DNA from: Acidobacteriota bacterium
Lineage (GTDB): Bacteria; Acidobacteriota; Vicinamibacteria; Vicinamibacterales; JAKQTR01
Assembly (NCBI GenBank): GCA_026393755.1
Contig: JAPKZO010000017.1
Location: 106,525 to 170,524 of the forward strand
DNA: 64,000 bases
Reading direction: 5' to 3'
In this document: positions 1 through 8,561 of the stretch, in pieces
Position numbering within the stretch: the first letter of the stretch is position 1
Layout of the letters: each line of letters opens with the position of its first letter
Position numbers and translations under genes: made by a program
Notes under the pieces: generated by a model
What the model was told of the DNA's origin: nothing
Databases searched by the model: none
Seen by the model: only the letters and a program-made list of their open reading frames with translations

Positions 1-114
1 GACGGCCGGCCGATGACCGGGCGCGACGGCCTCATTCAACTGGTCGTCGCCAGCGACGAGTTCGCATCGCGTTACTCGCACTGGGTGACATCAATCACGG
101 TGCGCTATCGATAG
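1..114 (+). CDS. C-terminal fragment of an unknown protein (cut by window edge)
   Basis: The window opens inside this frame, so only the last 37 residues before the stop at 112-114 are visible. The tail ends in SITVRYR, an alternating polar/hydrophobic run that would fit a final beta strand, but I recognise no family. It lies just upstream of tupB on the same strand. The residues do not look like the end of a TupA tungstate-binding protein to me, so a link to transport is unproven. Confidence 0.3.
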   Translation, partial: DGRPMTGRDGLIQLVVASDEFASRYSHWVTSITVRYR

Positions 115-151
115 CATCCTGCGGGCACTCGGAGAGCCGGCGCTGATCGCG

Positions 152-772
152 GTGGTGGCCCTCACCTTCCGCGTGACCGGCATCGCACTGCTGCTGGCGG
201 CCGTCATCGGCGTGCCCGTGGGCGCCGCCCTGGGTCTCGCGCGCTTTCCGGGCCGCCGCCTCGTGACGCTCGTGCTCTACACCGGCATGGGCCTGCCGCC
301 GGTCGTCGTCGGGCTGTTCGTCTACATGGTGGTCTCAAGAAGCGGCCCGTTTGGCGATCTCGGATGGCTGTTTACGCCCGCCGCCATGATCGCAGCGCAA
401 ACCATCATCGCGTTTCCGCTGGTCGCGGCGCTCACGATGAGCGCGGTGGACGGCGTCGATCGGGATCTGCGCCTGCAGGTCCGGGCGCTCGGCGCGACCC
501 GCTGGCAACTGGCGTGGACTGTTCTTCGGGAGGCTCGCATCGGCGTCACGGCGGCGATTGTCGCCGCGTTCGGCGGCATCATTTCCGAAGTGGGTGCCGT
601 GATGCTGGTCGGCGGAAACATCGAGGGCCAGACGCGAGTGCTGACGACGGCGATTGTGCTCTATGCGCGCCAGGGTGATTTCGCCCTTGCTATGGCACTC
701 GGCATCATCCTTATCGCGCTTGCACTCGTGGCCAACGTCGTCCTGCTCCAACTCCAGGGACGGTCGCGATGA
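152..772 (+). CDS. tupB: Tungstate-type ABC transporter permease
   Basis: Inner-membrane permease of a TupABC-type tungstate (possibly molybdate) importer. The 206-residue product has about five hydrophobic segments and the permease EAA loop ALGATRWQLAWTVLREA, which contacts the ATPase, followed by the family-typical segment on GGIISEVGAVMLVGGN. The GTG start at 152 is the first conventional start, but similarity seems to run upstream in frame (LRALGEPALIA from about 119), so initiation at an unusual codon such as CTG 119 is possible. The gene overlaps the ATPase gene by four bases, so the two are co-translated. No binding-protein gene is visible; it may lie left of the window. Confidence 0.85.
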   Translation: MVALTFRVTGIALLLAAVIGVPVGAALGLARFPGRRLVTLVLYTGMGLPPVVVGLFVYMVVSRSGPFGDLGWLFTPAAMIAAQTIIAFPLVAALTMSAVDGVDRDLRLQVRALGATRWQLAWTVLREARIGVTAAIVAAFGGIISEVGAVMLVGGNIEGQTRVLTTAIVLYARQGDFALAMALGIILIALALVANVVLLQLQGRSR

Positions 773-1494
773 GTGGTGCCGCACTCGCCTACCGCATCAC
801 CGGGTTGCGCCACTGCTACGGCGACCGCATTGTGCTCGATGTGCCGGCGCTCGACATCGCGCGCGGCGAGACGCTGGCCGTCATTGGCCCGAGCGGCGCG
901 GGCAAGTCCACGCTGCTGCGCCTGCTGCAGTTTCTCGAACCCCCGACGGTGGGCCGGATTGAGTATGCCGGAGCGCCAGTTGCTTATCCGATGCCGATCG
1001 AGATCAGCCGGACCGTCACCACGGTGTTCCAGCGGTCGCTCATGCTGGACCGATCAGTCCGCGCCAATGTCGCCTTCGGGCGCCGTCTCCGCGGCCGCCG
1101 GGAACTCGCCGATGTCGACGCCCTGCTGGGGCGCTTGGCGCTGAAGCACTTGGTCAGCGCGCCGGCGAGGTCGCTCTCGGGCGGCGAGATGCAACGCGTG
1201 GCGCTCGCCCGCGCCATGGCGACCTGCGCCGACGTCCTGCTGCTCGACGAACCGGCGGCGAACCTCGACCCCCGAAACGTCGCGATCGTCGAAACGATGA
1301 TCAAGGAACTGCAGGGGCTGGGCACGACACTGGTGCTCGTCACGCACAACACGCACGAAGCCCGTCGCCTGGCGTCGCGCACACTGGTCCTGCTGGACGG
1401 ACGCATGATCGAGGTGGGCCAGACCGCCACGGTGTTCGATTCGCCGTCCGACCCGCGAACGAGCAGCTTCCTCAGCGGCGGCCTCGTGTACTGA
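769..1494 (+). CDS. tupC: Tungstate-type ABC transporter ATP-binding protein
   Basis: Cytoplasmic ATPase that drives import through the TupB-like permease encoded just upstream (overlapping ATGA-type junction). The 241-residue protein has Walker A GPSGAGKST near residues 41-49, a Q-loop (TTVFQRS), the ABC signature LSGGEMQRVALARA, Walker B VLLLDEPAANLD and the H-loop VTHNTHEA. It is a short single-domain ATPase without a C-terminal TOBE domain, which favours the TupC class over ModC. Tungstate rather than molybdate as substrate is inferred from family resemblance only. Confidence 0.85.
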   Translation: MSGAALAYRITGLRHCYGDRIVLDVPALDIARGETLAVIGPSGAGKSTLLRLLQFLEPPTVGRIEYAGAPVAYPMPIEISRTVTTVFQRSLMLDRSVRANVAFGRRLRGRRELADVDALLGRLALKHLVSAPARSLSGGEMQRVALARAMATCADVLLLDEPAANLDPRNVAIVETMIKELQGLGTTLVLVTHNTHEARRLASRTLVLLDGRMIEVGQTATVFDSPSDPRTSSFLSGGLVY

Positions 1495-1629
1495 CCATCG
1501 GCGCAGGGCTCATCGAGATCCGTCACACCCGCACTGACCCCTTGTTCCACCGGGCCTCCGGTTGACCCGCCCGGCGATATTGCGTACTGTTCTCACGTTG
1601 CAAGTGGATCTTCACCCGCCGGACACTCG

Positions 1630-1773
1630 ATGTTGAAGACTGAGAAGGCTGGATCGCGCCCCGCCCCGTGCGCCGCGCGGCACAACGCGCTCGCGCTCCG
1701 TCTTGCCGGTTACGGCAATCCGGCCGTCTTTACGTTTACCAGCACGGTCGTGCTGGGTGGGAGCGACCGGTGA
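1630..1773 (+). CDS. Possible leader peptide ORF upstream of pheA
   Basis: A 47-codon ATG-initiated frame in the leader before pheA; its product contains the segment AVFTFTSTVV. Two hairpins lie inside it and a strong one follows it. A translated leader would suit transcription attenuation of a phenylalanine pathway gene, but there are only two Phe codons and no clear ribosome binding site, so this is a weak candidate. The preceding stretch from 1495 to 1629 shows nothing recognisable. Confidence 0.2.
   Translation: MLKTEKAGSRPAPCAARHNALALRLAGYGNPAVFTFTSTVVLGGSDR
1703..1756 (+). promoter_or_regulatory. Leader RNA hairpins upstream of pheA
   Basis: Two hairpins can be drawn in the pheA leader: TTGCCG (1703-1708) pairs with CGGCAA (1713-1718) around a GTTA loop, and CCAGCACG (1739-1746) pairs with CGTGCTGG (1749-1756). 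Together with the long stem at 1808-1850 they make a three-hairpin leader, the layout expected of an attenuator or another cis-acting RNA switch. Function is inferred from position only. Confidence 0.4.
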
Positions 1774-1807
1774 TGTAGCCACGGTTTGAGACGAGAACGC
1801 CGGGTAC

Positions 1808-1850
1808 CACGAGAGGCCATCACCCGCGAGTCGGGTGATGGCCTCTCGTG
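1808..1850 (+). terminator. 19-bp perfect hairpin, candidate attenuator of pheA
   Basis: CACGAGAGGCCATCACCCG (1808-1826) pairs perfectly with 1832-1850 around the loop CGAGT. It is followed by TTTCT and lies 33 bases before the likely GTG start of pheA. The T-tract is weak for an intrinsic terminator, so it could act as an attenuator, a translational block or simply the tupBC terminator. Confidence 0.5.
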
Positions 1851-1883
1851 TTTCTGGACTTCTTTGAGAAAGGTGATGAAGCA

Positions 1884-3202
1884 GTGGCCACGACAAACGA
1901 CGAAGACTCGGTGGACCTAGGCCCGACCACACGGACACCGGCGGCTGTGCCCGGCGACGGTCCGGCACACGCCGCAGACACACCAGCTGAACAGGAGGCC
2001 GGCCTCGTGGATCTCGCGACGCTCCGTGCACTCATCGACGATGCGGATCTGAAGCTGCTGCGACTGCTCGACGAGCGCATGCAGTTGGCCGTGCGGGCCG
2101 GCCGCCTGAAGGACGTGGTGGGCGATCCCGTGCGTGAAGACGCCGTCCTCTCGCCCGGATCGGCGCCCGGCGCTACGGCCTGCTCGACCCATCATTCCTG
2201 AGGCCCCTGTTTCGGGGAATTCTGGACGAGTCGCGGGCGCTGCAGGAGCGGAGGTTCCGCCTCGCGGGGTTCCAGGGAGAACTCGGCGCCTGGAGCGAAC
2301 TGGCGGTGCGGCACCACGACTCGAGCCTCGTGGCGATGCCCTGTCGGGAGTTCCGCGACGTCTTCCTGGCCGTGGACAGCGGGGCCATGGACCTGGGAGT
2401 TGTGCCGGTCGAGAATTCGATCGAGGGCCCCGTCGGCGAAGTGAACGACCTGCTGGCGGAGACGGATCTTCGGCTGATCGCGGAGGTCCAGGTGCCGATT
2501 CACCACTGCCTCCTCGCGCTGCCCGGCACCGAACACAGCGAGATCAAGTCCGTCTACTCCCACCCGCAGGCGCTGGGACAATGCCGATCCTTCGTCGCCC
2601 GGCACGGTCTCGAACCCCGTCCCTTCTACGACACAGCCGGCGCGGCGCGATGGCTTGCAGCCGAGCGGCCGCGGGCGGCGGCAGTCGTGGCCGGCGCCCT
2701 GGCTGCCGATCTCTACGGCCTCGAAGTGGTCAAGGAAGGCATCGAGGATCACGCCGCCAATACGACGCGATTCCTTGTCCTCTCACGAACCGGAGGTCGG
2801 AGCGGACGCAAGTGCTCTCTGGTCTTCACGGCGGCGCATCGATCCGGATCGTTGCTCGACGTACTCCGCGTCTTTGCCGACGAAGGACTGAACTTGACCC
2901 GCATCGAGTCGCGGCCGTTGCGCCGCGATCCCGGCGCGTTAGCGTTCCTGCTGGATTTTCTGGGCGCCGACGACGTGGCGCACGTGGCGCGGACCTTCGC
3001 CCGACTGCCGGACCACACATTGAAGTTCAATGTACTGGGATTCTATGAACCGGCGGAAGTACCGATCCCCGCCCGATGGCCAGGGCCGGCCATGCCTGTC
3101 TGCCCGAGTGCCCCAGCGGCGATGATCGTTGATGATGTCGCGACGTATTGCCACCGGGATCATCTGCCCGCCGGATCCTCATCTCGGCGTCGCTCACGCT
3201 GA
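1884..3202 (+). pseudogene. pheA: P-protein (chorismate mutase/prephenate dehydratase), frameshifted
   Basis: Bifunctional enzyme converting chorismate to prephenate and on to phenylpyruvate in phenylalanine synthesis. Start GTG 1884 is preceded by GAAAGG at about ten bases. The first part (to about 2150) encodes an AroQ-type mutase helix (LVDLATLRALIDDADLKLL). A shift of -1 (or +2) near 2148-2153 is needed to join VL to ARIGARRYGLLDPSFLRPLF in the next frame, which continues through the dehydratase (TTRF motif in NTTRFLVLSR) and an ACT domain with the ESRP motif (TRIESRPLRRD), the phenylalanine-sensing part. Both halves are well conserved, so this is either a sequencing indel, a recent mutation or, less likely, recoding. 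Without a shift the first frame stops at 2201. Confidence 0.8.
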
Positions 3203-3211
3203 GCGCGGGCC

Positions 3212-3667
3212 TCAGATCACCGGATCCCGCTCGACCGAGGTCTGCAGGATGACGAAGGTCTCCGTGGACTGGATCTCTTTGATGCGCTGCAGACGCTCCG
3301 AGAGAAACGCATAGAGTTCAGGGATTCCCCGGATCACGACCTTGGCCAGGAGACTGTAGGTGCCCGTCGTGTAGTGCACCTCGACGATTTCTGGAATCGC
3401 CTTGAGCCGTTCCTGGGTCTGCGCGCTCAGGCCCGCTTTGGTCAGCGTGATGCCAACGAAGGCCGAAACGCCGAATCCCAACCCCGCATAATCCAACACC
3501 GCTCTCGAACCCTTGATGACGCCAGCCTCCCGAAGTCCGCCGACACGCTGGTGAATGGCGCCGCCAGAGACGCCCAATGCGCGCGCGATCTCGAGGAATG
3601 GTCTGCGGGCATCCTTGACCAGGGTGCGCAGGATGGAACGGTCCAGATCATCGATGGCGTGTTTCAC
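3212..3667 (-). CDS. Lrp/AsnC-family transcriptional regulator
   Basis: 151-residue DNA-binding regulator. The N-terminal winged HTH (about residues 8-60, IDDLDRSILRTLVKDARR then LEIARALGVSGGAIHQRV) binds DNA, and the C-terminal RAM domain (FVGITLTKAG through EVHYTTGTYSLLAKVVIRG) oligomerises and senses amino acids. GTG start at 3667 follows an AGGGGGG ribosome site. It is transcribed away from the asparagine-synthetase-like gene at 3866, an arrangement that suggests it controls that gene and itself through the shared AT-rich spacer. It is on the opposite strand to pheA, with the two stops ten bases apart. Confidence 0.9.
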   Translation of the reverse strand: MKHAIDDLDRSILRTLVKDARRPFLEIARALGVSGGAIHQRVGGLREAGVIKGSRAVLDYAGLGFGVSAFVGITLTKAGLSAQTQERLKAIPEIVEVHYTTGTYSLLAKVVIRGIPELYAFLSERLQRIKEIQSTETFVILQTSVERDPVI

Positions 3668-3699
3668 GAGTCCCCCCTCAGTCGTAGGAAACGAATCTT

Positions 3700-3731
3700 C
3701 ATAATATTACCACTAATAGTATCAATTTATC
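3700..3731. promoter_or_regulatory. AT-rich divergent promoter/operator with TATTA-N4-TAATA
   Basis: This 30-base stretch is far more AT-rich than its surroundings and holds the inverted repeat TATTA (3705-3709) - CCAC - TAATA (3714-3718). It sits between the divergent Lrp/AsnC regulator (start 3667) and the gene starting at 3866, where Lrp-family operators are usually found. Function is inferred. Confidence 0.45.
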
Positions 3732-3865
3732 ACGTCTGTGACGATTACTGTGGATGTGCTGGTAGGCATTTGCGTTATTCGCTATCATTCAGCGGCTACG
3801 CTCAGGCGGCCAAGGCCCGCCCGTCACGCTTGGCGGGCACGACTCGGGAATTCAAGGAGGACGTC

Positions 3866-4918
3866 GTGGCGGCACCTCGAAGAGATTCATCCCTCGCCCT
3901 CGGCATTCAGCGGATCGAGCCGGTGGACCTGCGGGATCCGATGGTCCTCGGATCCCTTGAACAGGCCCGGAGGGCGATGTCCAACCCCAGGCTCCAGGAG
4001 ATTCTCGCGGTGCGGACCACCATCCAGCACTATCTCTGCGGCGAACTGGTCGGTCGTGGGTACGTGCACCCGCCGGTCTACATGCTGGCGGGCTGCACGG
4101 ATCCCTTGAACCACTGGACCTACCCCGCCAGGGTCAACTACTACGGCGAGGAGGTATCGGTCACCCAGTCGCTCATCCTCCAGAAGATCCTCATCGTCAT
4201 GCTCTCCAACGCCCGGCAGGTCTTCTGGGCTTCTCCGAACATCCGCATGGAGATGCGCATCGGGCGGAAGGAGTACAAGTACACTTCCGAGTTCATGCAG
4301 GTGGACTTCGAGAAACGTGACGGAACCTACGAGGAAATGCTCGCGCTCATCTCCGATCTGATGCGGGGTCTCTATCGGCGCCTTGCCGACACCCACGGCG
4401 ACATCATTCAGCGTTTTCGCGGTTCAGCCCTGCCCGCGTTGACGGACCCGCTTGCCGTCATTGACGTCCAGGACGTCAAGCAGCGGGAGAACCTGGAAGA
4501 CGATGACGCCGTTGAGCGCTGGGCGTCGTCGCGGGCGCAGGGCCAGCCCTTCATTCTCTCGAACCTGAGGCGGGAGGCCTACGACTGCTTCGAGCCCGAG
4601 CAGGGGCGCTTTCTCAATTACGACGTGGTCCTGCCGCCCGCGGGCGAGAATCCACATCCCATCGAATGTCTGTCGGGCGCCGAACGGACGCGGTCGATCG
4701 AGGATCTCGAGCGCCGGATGATCGATCTCGATTACCCCATGGCCTATTTCGCGCCCTTCTTCGATTTGTTCGCATCCCTCGATGGCGGCGGGGGAAGGAT
4801 TGCGTGTGCCGGCGCGGGTTTTGGGGTGGAGCGCCTGACATATGCGATTCTGGGGCTCAAAGACATCCACGAGGTGTACCCCTTCCCCCGCATGGCCGAA
4901 GGACGGATCGCCATCTAG
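3866..4918 (+). CDS. AsnRS-like asparagine synthetase (class II aaRS fold)
   Basis: 350-residue class II aminoacyl-tRNA-synthetase catalytic domain with no anticodon-binding domain. Motif 2 region: EYKYTSEFMQVDFE. Motif 3: GFGVERLTYAILGL followed by IHEVYPFPR, the AsnRS/AspRS signature. This matches the archaeal asparagine synthetases related to AsnRS, which make free asparagine from aspartate, ammonia and ATP without tRNA. GTG 3866 is chosen because AAGGAGG lies five bases upstream at 3854-3860; the frame is open further upstream but without homology. The divergent AsnC-like regulator supports a role in free asparagine synthesis. A truncated AsnRS paralogue with another role cannot be excluded. 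Confidence 0.75.
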   Translation: MAAPRRDSSLALGIQRIEPVDLRDPMVLGSLEQARRAMSNPRLQEILAVRTTIQHYLCGELVGRGYVHPPVYMLAGCTDPLNHWTYPARVNYYGEEVSVTQSLILQKILIVMLSNARQVFWASPNIRMEMRIGRKEYKYTSEFMQVDFEKRDGTYEEMLALISDLMRGLYRRLADTHGDIIQRFRGSALPALTDPLAVIDVQDVKQRENLEDDDAVERWASSRAQGQPFILSNLRREAYDCFEPEQGRFLNYDVVLPPAGENPHPIECLSGAERTRSIEDLERRMIDLDYPMAYFAPFFDLFASLDGGGGRIACAGAGFGVERLTYAILGLKDIHEVYPFPRMAEGRIAI

Positions 4919-5028
4919 TCTCGCCTTGGATTGGACGTGAAGAGGTCGACGAGGCAGCAACGCTGTCGCCCGCGCTATTTTCTGGTCGACGCGAGACTGA
5001 CCCGACCGCTCGATCCCTCGGCCGGCGG

Positions 5029-6666
5029 CTAGCTGACCCAGGTGGTTGTCTGCGCCACCACGTACCACCGCCCGCGCAGCTTTCTGAGATAGACATTCTG
5101 GCCGCCGGCGGCCAGCGGCCCCTCGTAATCGCTGGCAAGCACCGTCGCCTCGCCAGTCGTGCGATTGACGATATCCCAGCTGACGAACACGCCGCCGAAG
5201 CCTGCAAACGGCCCGCCGGGCCGACTGCCGGGCCCGGGTCGCCCATAGATCACGGGACCCGCGTAGCCGACAAACTGCACTCGTTCCGACGCCTGATCGG
5301 GCATCAGCATCGCGCGCGATCCGGTCAGCCCGAACGTCGCGAAGAAGGCAGCTTGGAGAATCTGCTGTGACTCACTGGACTCGCTTCCCGCAGGTGGCGC
5401 ATAGTTCGGGCACACATCCTGGCCGTCTGGGATACCGTCGCCGTCCGAGTCATTGTTCTTCGGATCGAGGCCGAGTCGCAGTTCTTCGATGTCGGTCAGT
5501 CCGTCGCCGTCCGAGTCCTGCCAGACTTCAGCCACATTGATGCGGCGTGTCTGATGACCGGTCAGCGGCGCGAGCATATCGCCCTCGGGTCGAAACTCCA
5601 TCACGCCGGGCGTTGGCGCTTCCTGCTGATCGTAGGCCAGCTCGAGCACGCCGTCGTGCCACTGGAGCGTGCCGTTGCGGGCACCGCGAAAGAAATCGAT
5701 CGGCATCAGGCGGGGCCGCGTCCACGATGAACGATCCTTGGGCGTCTTGGAGGACAGGAGAAACAGATCGAGCCGCCCATACAAGTCGGCCGAGGCGACG
5801 ACGTAAGAGATGCCGTCGGGCGCGGAGGTTCCGGCAAGCGGGACGAACGACGCGTCGCCGAAGTGCCAGGCTGGATGCGGCCAGACGGTCGCCAGGAACT
5901 GGTCTCGCGCAGGGTAGATGGCGCTTGCGGCTCCTGTGATCCGGTCATAGGCGGCCAGACTGGCCGGACTTCCGATCTCGCCGAGACGCGCCAGCGCGGT
6001 CGTGCGCAACGCCTTTGGCATCCGCCCGCGGCTCTTGCGGCTTTCTTCGACCGCGGCCTGCTCCGACGCCGCGAGGCGTTCGAGCCAGGCGACGTCGGTC
6101 GACTCGTAGATCGCGCGCTCCGCAGCGAACGCGCCGGCGGGGCGGCGCGCCGCCAGCACGTCCTCGAGAGGCATCGCGACGGTGAGATCGACCTGAGCGT
6201 CCTGCACGGTAGGGACCGGGCGACCGCGAAGCGTCGCCGGGGCGTAACGCCAGAAGTCGGCCATCGCTTTCACGATCCGCTCTGCGAGACGGTCGTCGAT
6301 CGGGTCAACCGCACACGCCGAGGTGACCACACCCGCTTCGCTGACCCTGACGCGCATACGCACTCGCGAGTTGTGCGGCGGAACGTAGTCGGGCAGCCGC
6401 TCGAAGCCGACGCCAAGAGGGCTCGCCATCGACATCGGCGGGGTCTTCGAGACCGGGGGAAGAACAGCCGGATCGGTGACGGCATCCCCCGCCGGCATGC
6501 AGCCGGGCCCGCTGCGCGGCTCGCTGCTTTGGGAAGTCGTCCGTGTGTTGCCTGCCGCCGCGGCCGCGGCCGCGACAGGCGCCGGTGCCTGAGAGGCACC
6601 AAGCGTAAGAATCGTTATGCACAAAGCGGCCACGGTGAGCGGTGCAAGGGTGCCGGTGATTCGCAT
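5029..6666 (-). CDS. Exported protein with TonB-C-like domain and TSP3 calcium repeats
   Basis: 545-residue secreted or periplasmic protein of unknown role. The start at 6666 is preceded by GGGGAGAGG and gives a signal peptide (MRITGTLAPLTVAALCITIL). At about residues 100-180 there is a TonB C-terminal-like fold (RVSEAGVVTSACAVDPIDD, then RYAPATLRGRPV). At about 385-425 there are thrombospondin type 3 calcium-binding repeats (DSDGDGLTDIEELRLGLDP and DSDGDGIPDGQDVCP). Only the repeats can be assigned a biochemical property (Ca2+ binding). It faces the asparagine-synthetase-like gene convergently. Confidence 0.75.
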   Translation of the reverse strand: MRITGTLAPLTVAALCITILTLGASQAPAPVAAAAAAAGNTRTTSQSSEPRSGPGCMPAGDAVTDPAVLPPVSKTPPMSMASPLGVGFERLPDYVPPHNSRVRMRVRVSEAGVVTSACAVDPIDDRLAERIVKAMADFWRYAPATLRGRPVPTVQDAQVDLTVAMPLEDVLAARRPAGAFAAERAIYESTDVAWLERLAASEQAAVEESRKSRGRMPKALRTTALARLGEIGSPASLAAYDRITGAASAIYPARDQFLATVWPHPAWHFGDASFVPLAGTSAPDGISYVVASADLYGRLDLFLLSSKTPKDRSSWTRPRLMPIDFFRGARNGTLQWHDGVLELAYDQQEAPTPGVMEFRPEGDMLAPLTGHQTRRINVAEVWQDSDGDGLTDIEELRLGLDPKNNDSDGDGIPDGQDVCPNYAPPAGSESSESQQILQAAFFATFGLTGSRAMLMPDQASERVQFVGYAGPVIYGRPGPGSRPGGPFAGFGGVFVSWDIVNRTTGEATVLASDYEGPLAAGGQNVYLRKLRGRWYVVAQTTTWVS

Positions 6667-6746
6667 CTGGACCTCTCCCCGGGGGGCACTCAAAGGGATT
6701 CTGCCGGATCAGACACCGAGTGGACGACCCAAACCAGAATCCCCCG

Positions 6747-7187
6747 CTACTTCCGCGTCGGCGCGAGGTGCGCGTCGAGGAACGCGTCAATGTCAGCGAG
6801 CGTGTTGTAAGCGAGCGAGTTCGCGTGCTGGTGGGACAGTCCGCTGATCATGCGCGAGATCGCGCCCTGCCGGTTGGCGTGATAGAGCACGTAGGCGCGC
6901 TGCCCCGATTGCGCGGCGCGGCCGAGGATGTAACCAACTTCGAATCCCACGCCGAAGCTCGAGCCAGACGCCTCCGCCACCAGGACGTCGGCGCTCTCGA
7001 GCCACTCGACGTCCCGCGCGAACACGTGCGCCGCGGTGACGTGGCTCTCTAACTCGTCGACGTCATCCCTGAGCAGGTGCGACGTCAGGACCTCGTGCCC
7101 GAGATGCACCAGCTTGTCGTTGATGTGCCGCGCCGCTGCCACGGCTCCGCGATCTCCTCGAACGGTACACGCCAGGTAGATACGCAT
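6747..7187 (-). CDS. DNPH1/Rcl-like 2'-deoxynucleoside 5'-phosphate N-hydrolase
   Basis: 146-residue protein of the nucleoside 2-deoxyribosyltransferase superfamily. MRIYLACTVRGDR is the nucleotide-binding start; FARDVEWLESADVLVAEAS and SFGVGFEVGYILG closely follow the human DNPH1/Rcl active-site regions (the D-W-L-x-x-A-D-V and G-V-G-x-E-x-G patterns), with Asp and Glu retained. Such enzymes hydrolyse deoxynucleoside monophosphates to base and deoxyribose 5-phosphate, a housecleaning role. The start at 7187 is preferred over 7211 because it begins the conserved fold. The gene is divergent from the cyclase-fold gene at 7292. Confidence 0.8.
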   Translation of the reverse strand: MRIYLACTVRGDRGAVAAARHINDKLVHLGHEVLTSHLLRDDVDELESHVTAAHVFARDVEWLESADVLVAEASGSSFGVGFEVGYILGRAAQSGQRAYVLYHANRQGAISRMISGLSHQHANSLAYNTLADIDAFLDAHLAPTRK

Positions 7188-7291
7188 CCCAGATCCTCGC
7201 TTCCTCGACATGCTCCGCTGGAATCATCGCAACCGATCGGGCTCGGCGGCGATCCCTACCGACTACCCGGCGATTCTGGCATAGTATCGCT

Positions 7292-8536
7292 GTGGCCCTG
7301 CCGAGAATCATTCCCGCCCTTGCAGATCTCACACAGGATATCGCCGGCCCGCTCCCGGTCGAATTACTGCAGACCTGGGCGGCGGGCGGCCAGAGCGCTG
7401 CCGACGCCGAACGCCTGCTGGACGTGTACCGGATTGAGGGCACGGTGGTCGCCTCCGACACCTCCGGCTTGAGCCGATTGACCGAAGAGCGCGATCTGCT
7501 CGACGTGCTCGCGATCGTGTCGGAGCCGAAGCGCATTCTTCATGGGCTCGGCGCGGCGATCGGCGGCCGGGCCATCGGCGTGTGGGTCGCCGACAACACG
7601 GAGATGTACTACCCGTCGCCGGTCGACCCAGCCTTGATCGTCGGCGCGATGGCCGAAGCGCAGGTGCGCATCGCCTCGAAGGCGGCCGTCGGAATCGGCA
7701 TGTGCGTGCACAGCGGCGAGTTTTACGAAGTCGGCGGCGGTTTGTACGGCGGCGACGCCGAAACCGTCGAGCATCTGGCAGAAGCCTGTGCCGGGCCGGG
7801 CGAAATCCTGCTCACACGCGCGGTGACGGATCGGCTCGGCGAGGCCACCGAATCGCCGTTTGCTCGGCGTCCGGAACTGAGCGCGGTGTATGCGGCCGGC
7901 GTGTACGCCCTGGTGCGGCCGGGACGCATGGCCGAGCTGCGCGCCGACGACACGCAGTACCCCCACCCCTATCCCGAGGAATTCTTCTCGCTGCTGAGCG
8001 GGCTCGGGCAGGCAGCCGACGCCGGCCAGATCCGGAAGCGCATCTACGACGCGTACCTTCGCGAGCGGGTCGTTGTGTTCGTCTCGAAGGCGCACGAGCC
8101 GCACTCGTCGCACAACCTCCCGGAGATGCTCGACGAGTTCGTGAACAACGCGCTCGTGGACACGATCATCAAAGTGGCCATGCGGGCCGAAGACCACGTC
8201 GCCGGCCTCGGCGGCGGACTGGCGATTCTGACGTTCGACACGCCCGCCGAGGCGCTGGAATTTGCACAGGCGGTCCGCGCTCAGTTCGCGGAGAACGGCG
8301 TCGCGGTGAAGATCGGGATCGACCGGGGGCCCGTGCTCTTCTTCTCCAACCCCCGCGGCCCGAGCGGGATCGCGGGCGACCCGGTCAACATCGCGTCGAA
8401 GCTGTCCGAAGATACCGGAGCGAGCGGGAAGATCAGAATCACGACGCGAGCCGTCCGGGGCATGCCCGTCCCGCCCGGCGCGCAGCTGTTCGAAATCTCC
8501 GTGTCACGGGTGGTCCTGACGGGTGTCGAGATCTGA
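7292..8536 (+). CDS. Protein with two class III nucleotidyl-cyclase-like domains
   Basis: 414-residue cytoplasmic protein with no membrane segment. The first cyclase-like domain (about residues 45-215) has a metal-Asp-like start (VVASDTSGLSRLTEE) and YGGDAETVEHLAEA in place of the usual GDxVNxAARL. The second (about 250-410) lacks the first metal Asp (VVVFVSKAHEP) but has GDPVNIASKLSEDTGASGKI, the normal substrate-binding segment. This looks like a fused pseudo-heterodimer in which each half supplies part of one active site, as in animal C1/C2 cyclases, or an inactive relative. GTG 7292 is the first plausible start; a TAGTAT box lies only four bases upstream, so a short or leaderless transcript is possible. 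Confidence 0.65.
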   Translation: MALPRIIPALADLTQDIAGPLPVELLQTWAAGGQSAADAERLLDVYRIEGTVVASDTSGLSRLTEERDLLDVLAIVSEPKRILHGLGAAIGGRAIGVWVADNTEMYYPSPVDPALIVGAMAEAQVRIASKAAVGIGMCVHSGEFYEVGGGLYGGDAETVEHLAEACAGPGEILLTRAVTDRLGEATESPFARRPELSAVYAAGVYALVRPGRMAELRADDTQYPHPYPEEFFSLLSGLGQAADAGQIRKRIYDAYLRERVVVFVSKAHEPHSSHNLPEMLDEFVNNALVDTIIKVAMRAEDHVAGLGGGLAILTFDTPAEALEFAQAVRAQFAENGVAVKIGIDRGPVLFFSNPRGPSGIAGDPVNIASKLSEDTGASGKIRITTRAVRGMPVPPGAQLFEISVSRVVLTGVEI

Positions 8537-8561
8537 CGCCGATGCCGGGGTGACGGAAGAC

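Noticed and set aside
1700..1760. Molybdenum-cofactor or tungsten riboswitch downstream of tupC
   Set aside because: The hairpins follow the transporter genes rather than precede them and do not show the conserved Moco motif layout I know; linkage to pheA is simpler.
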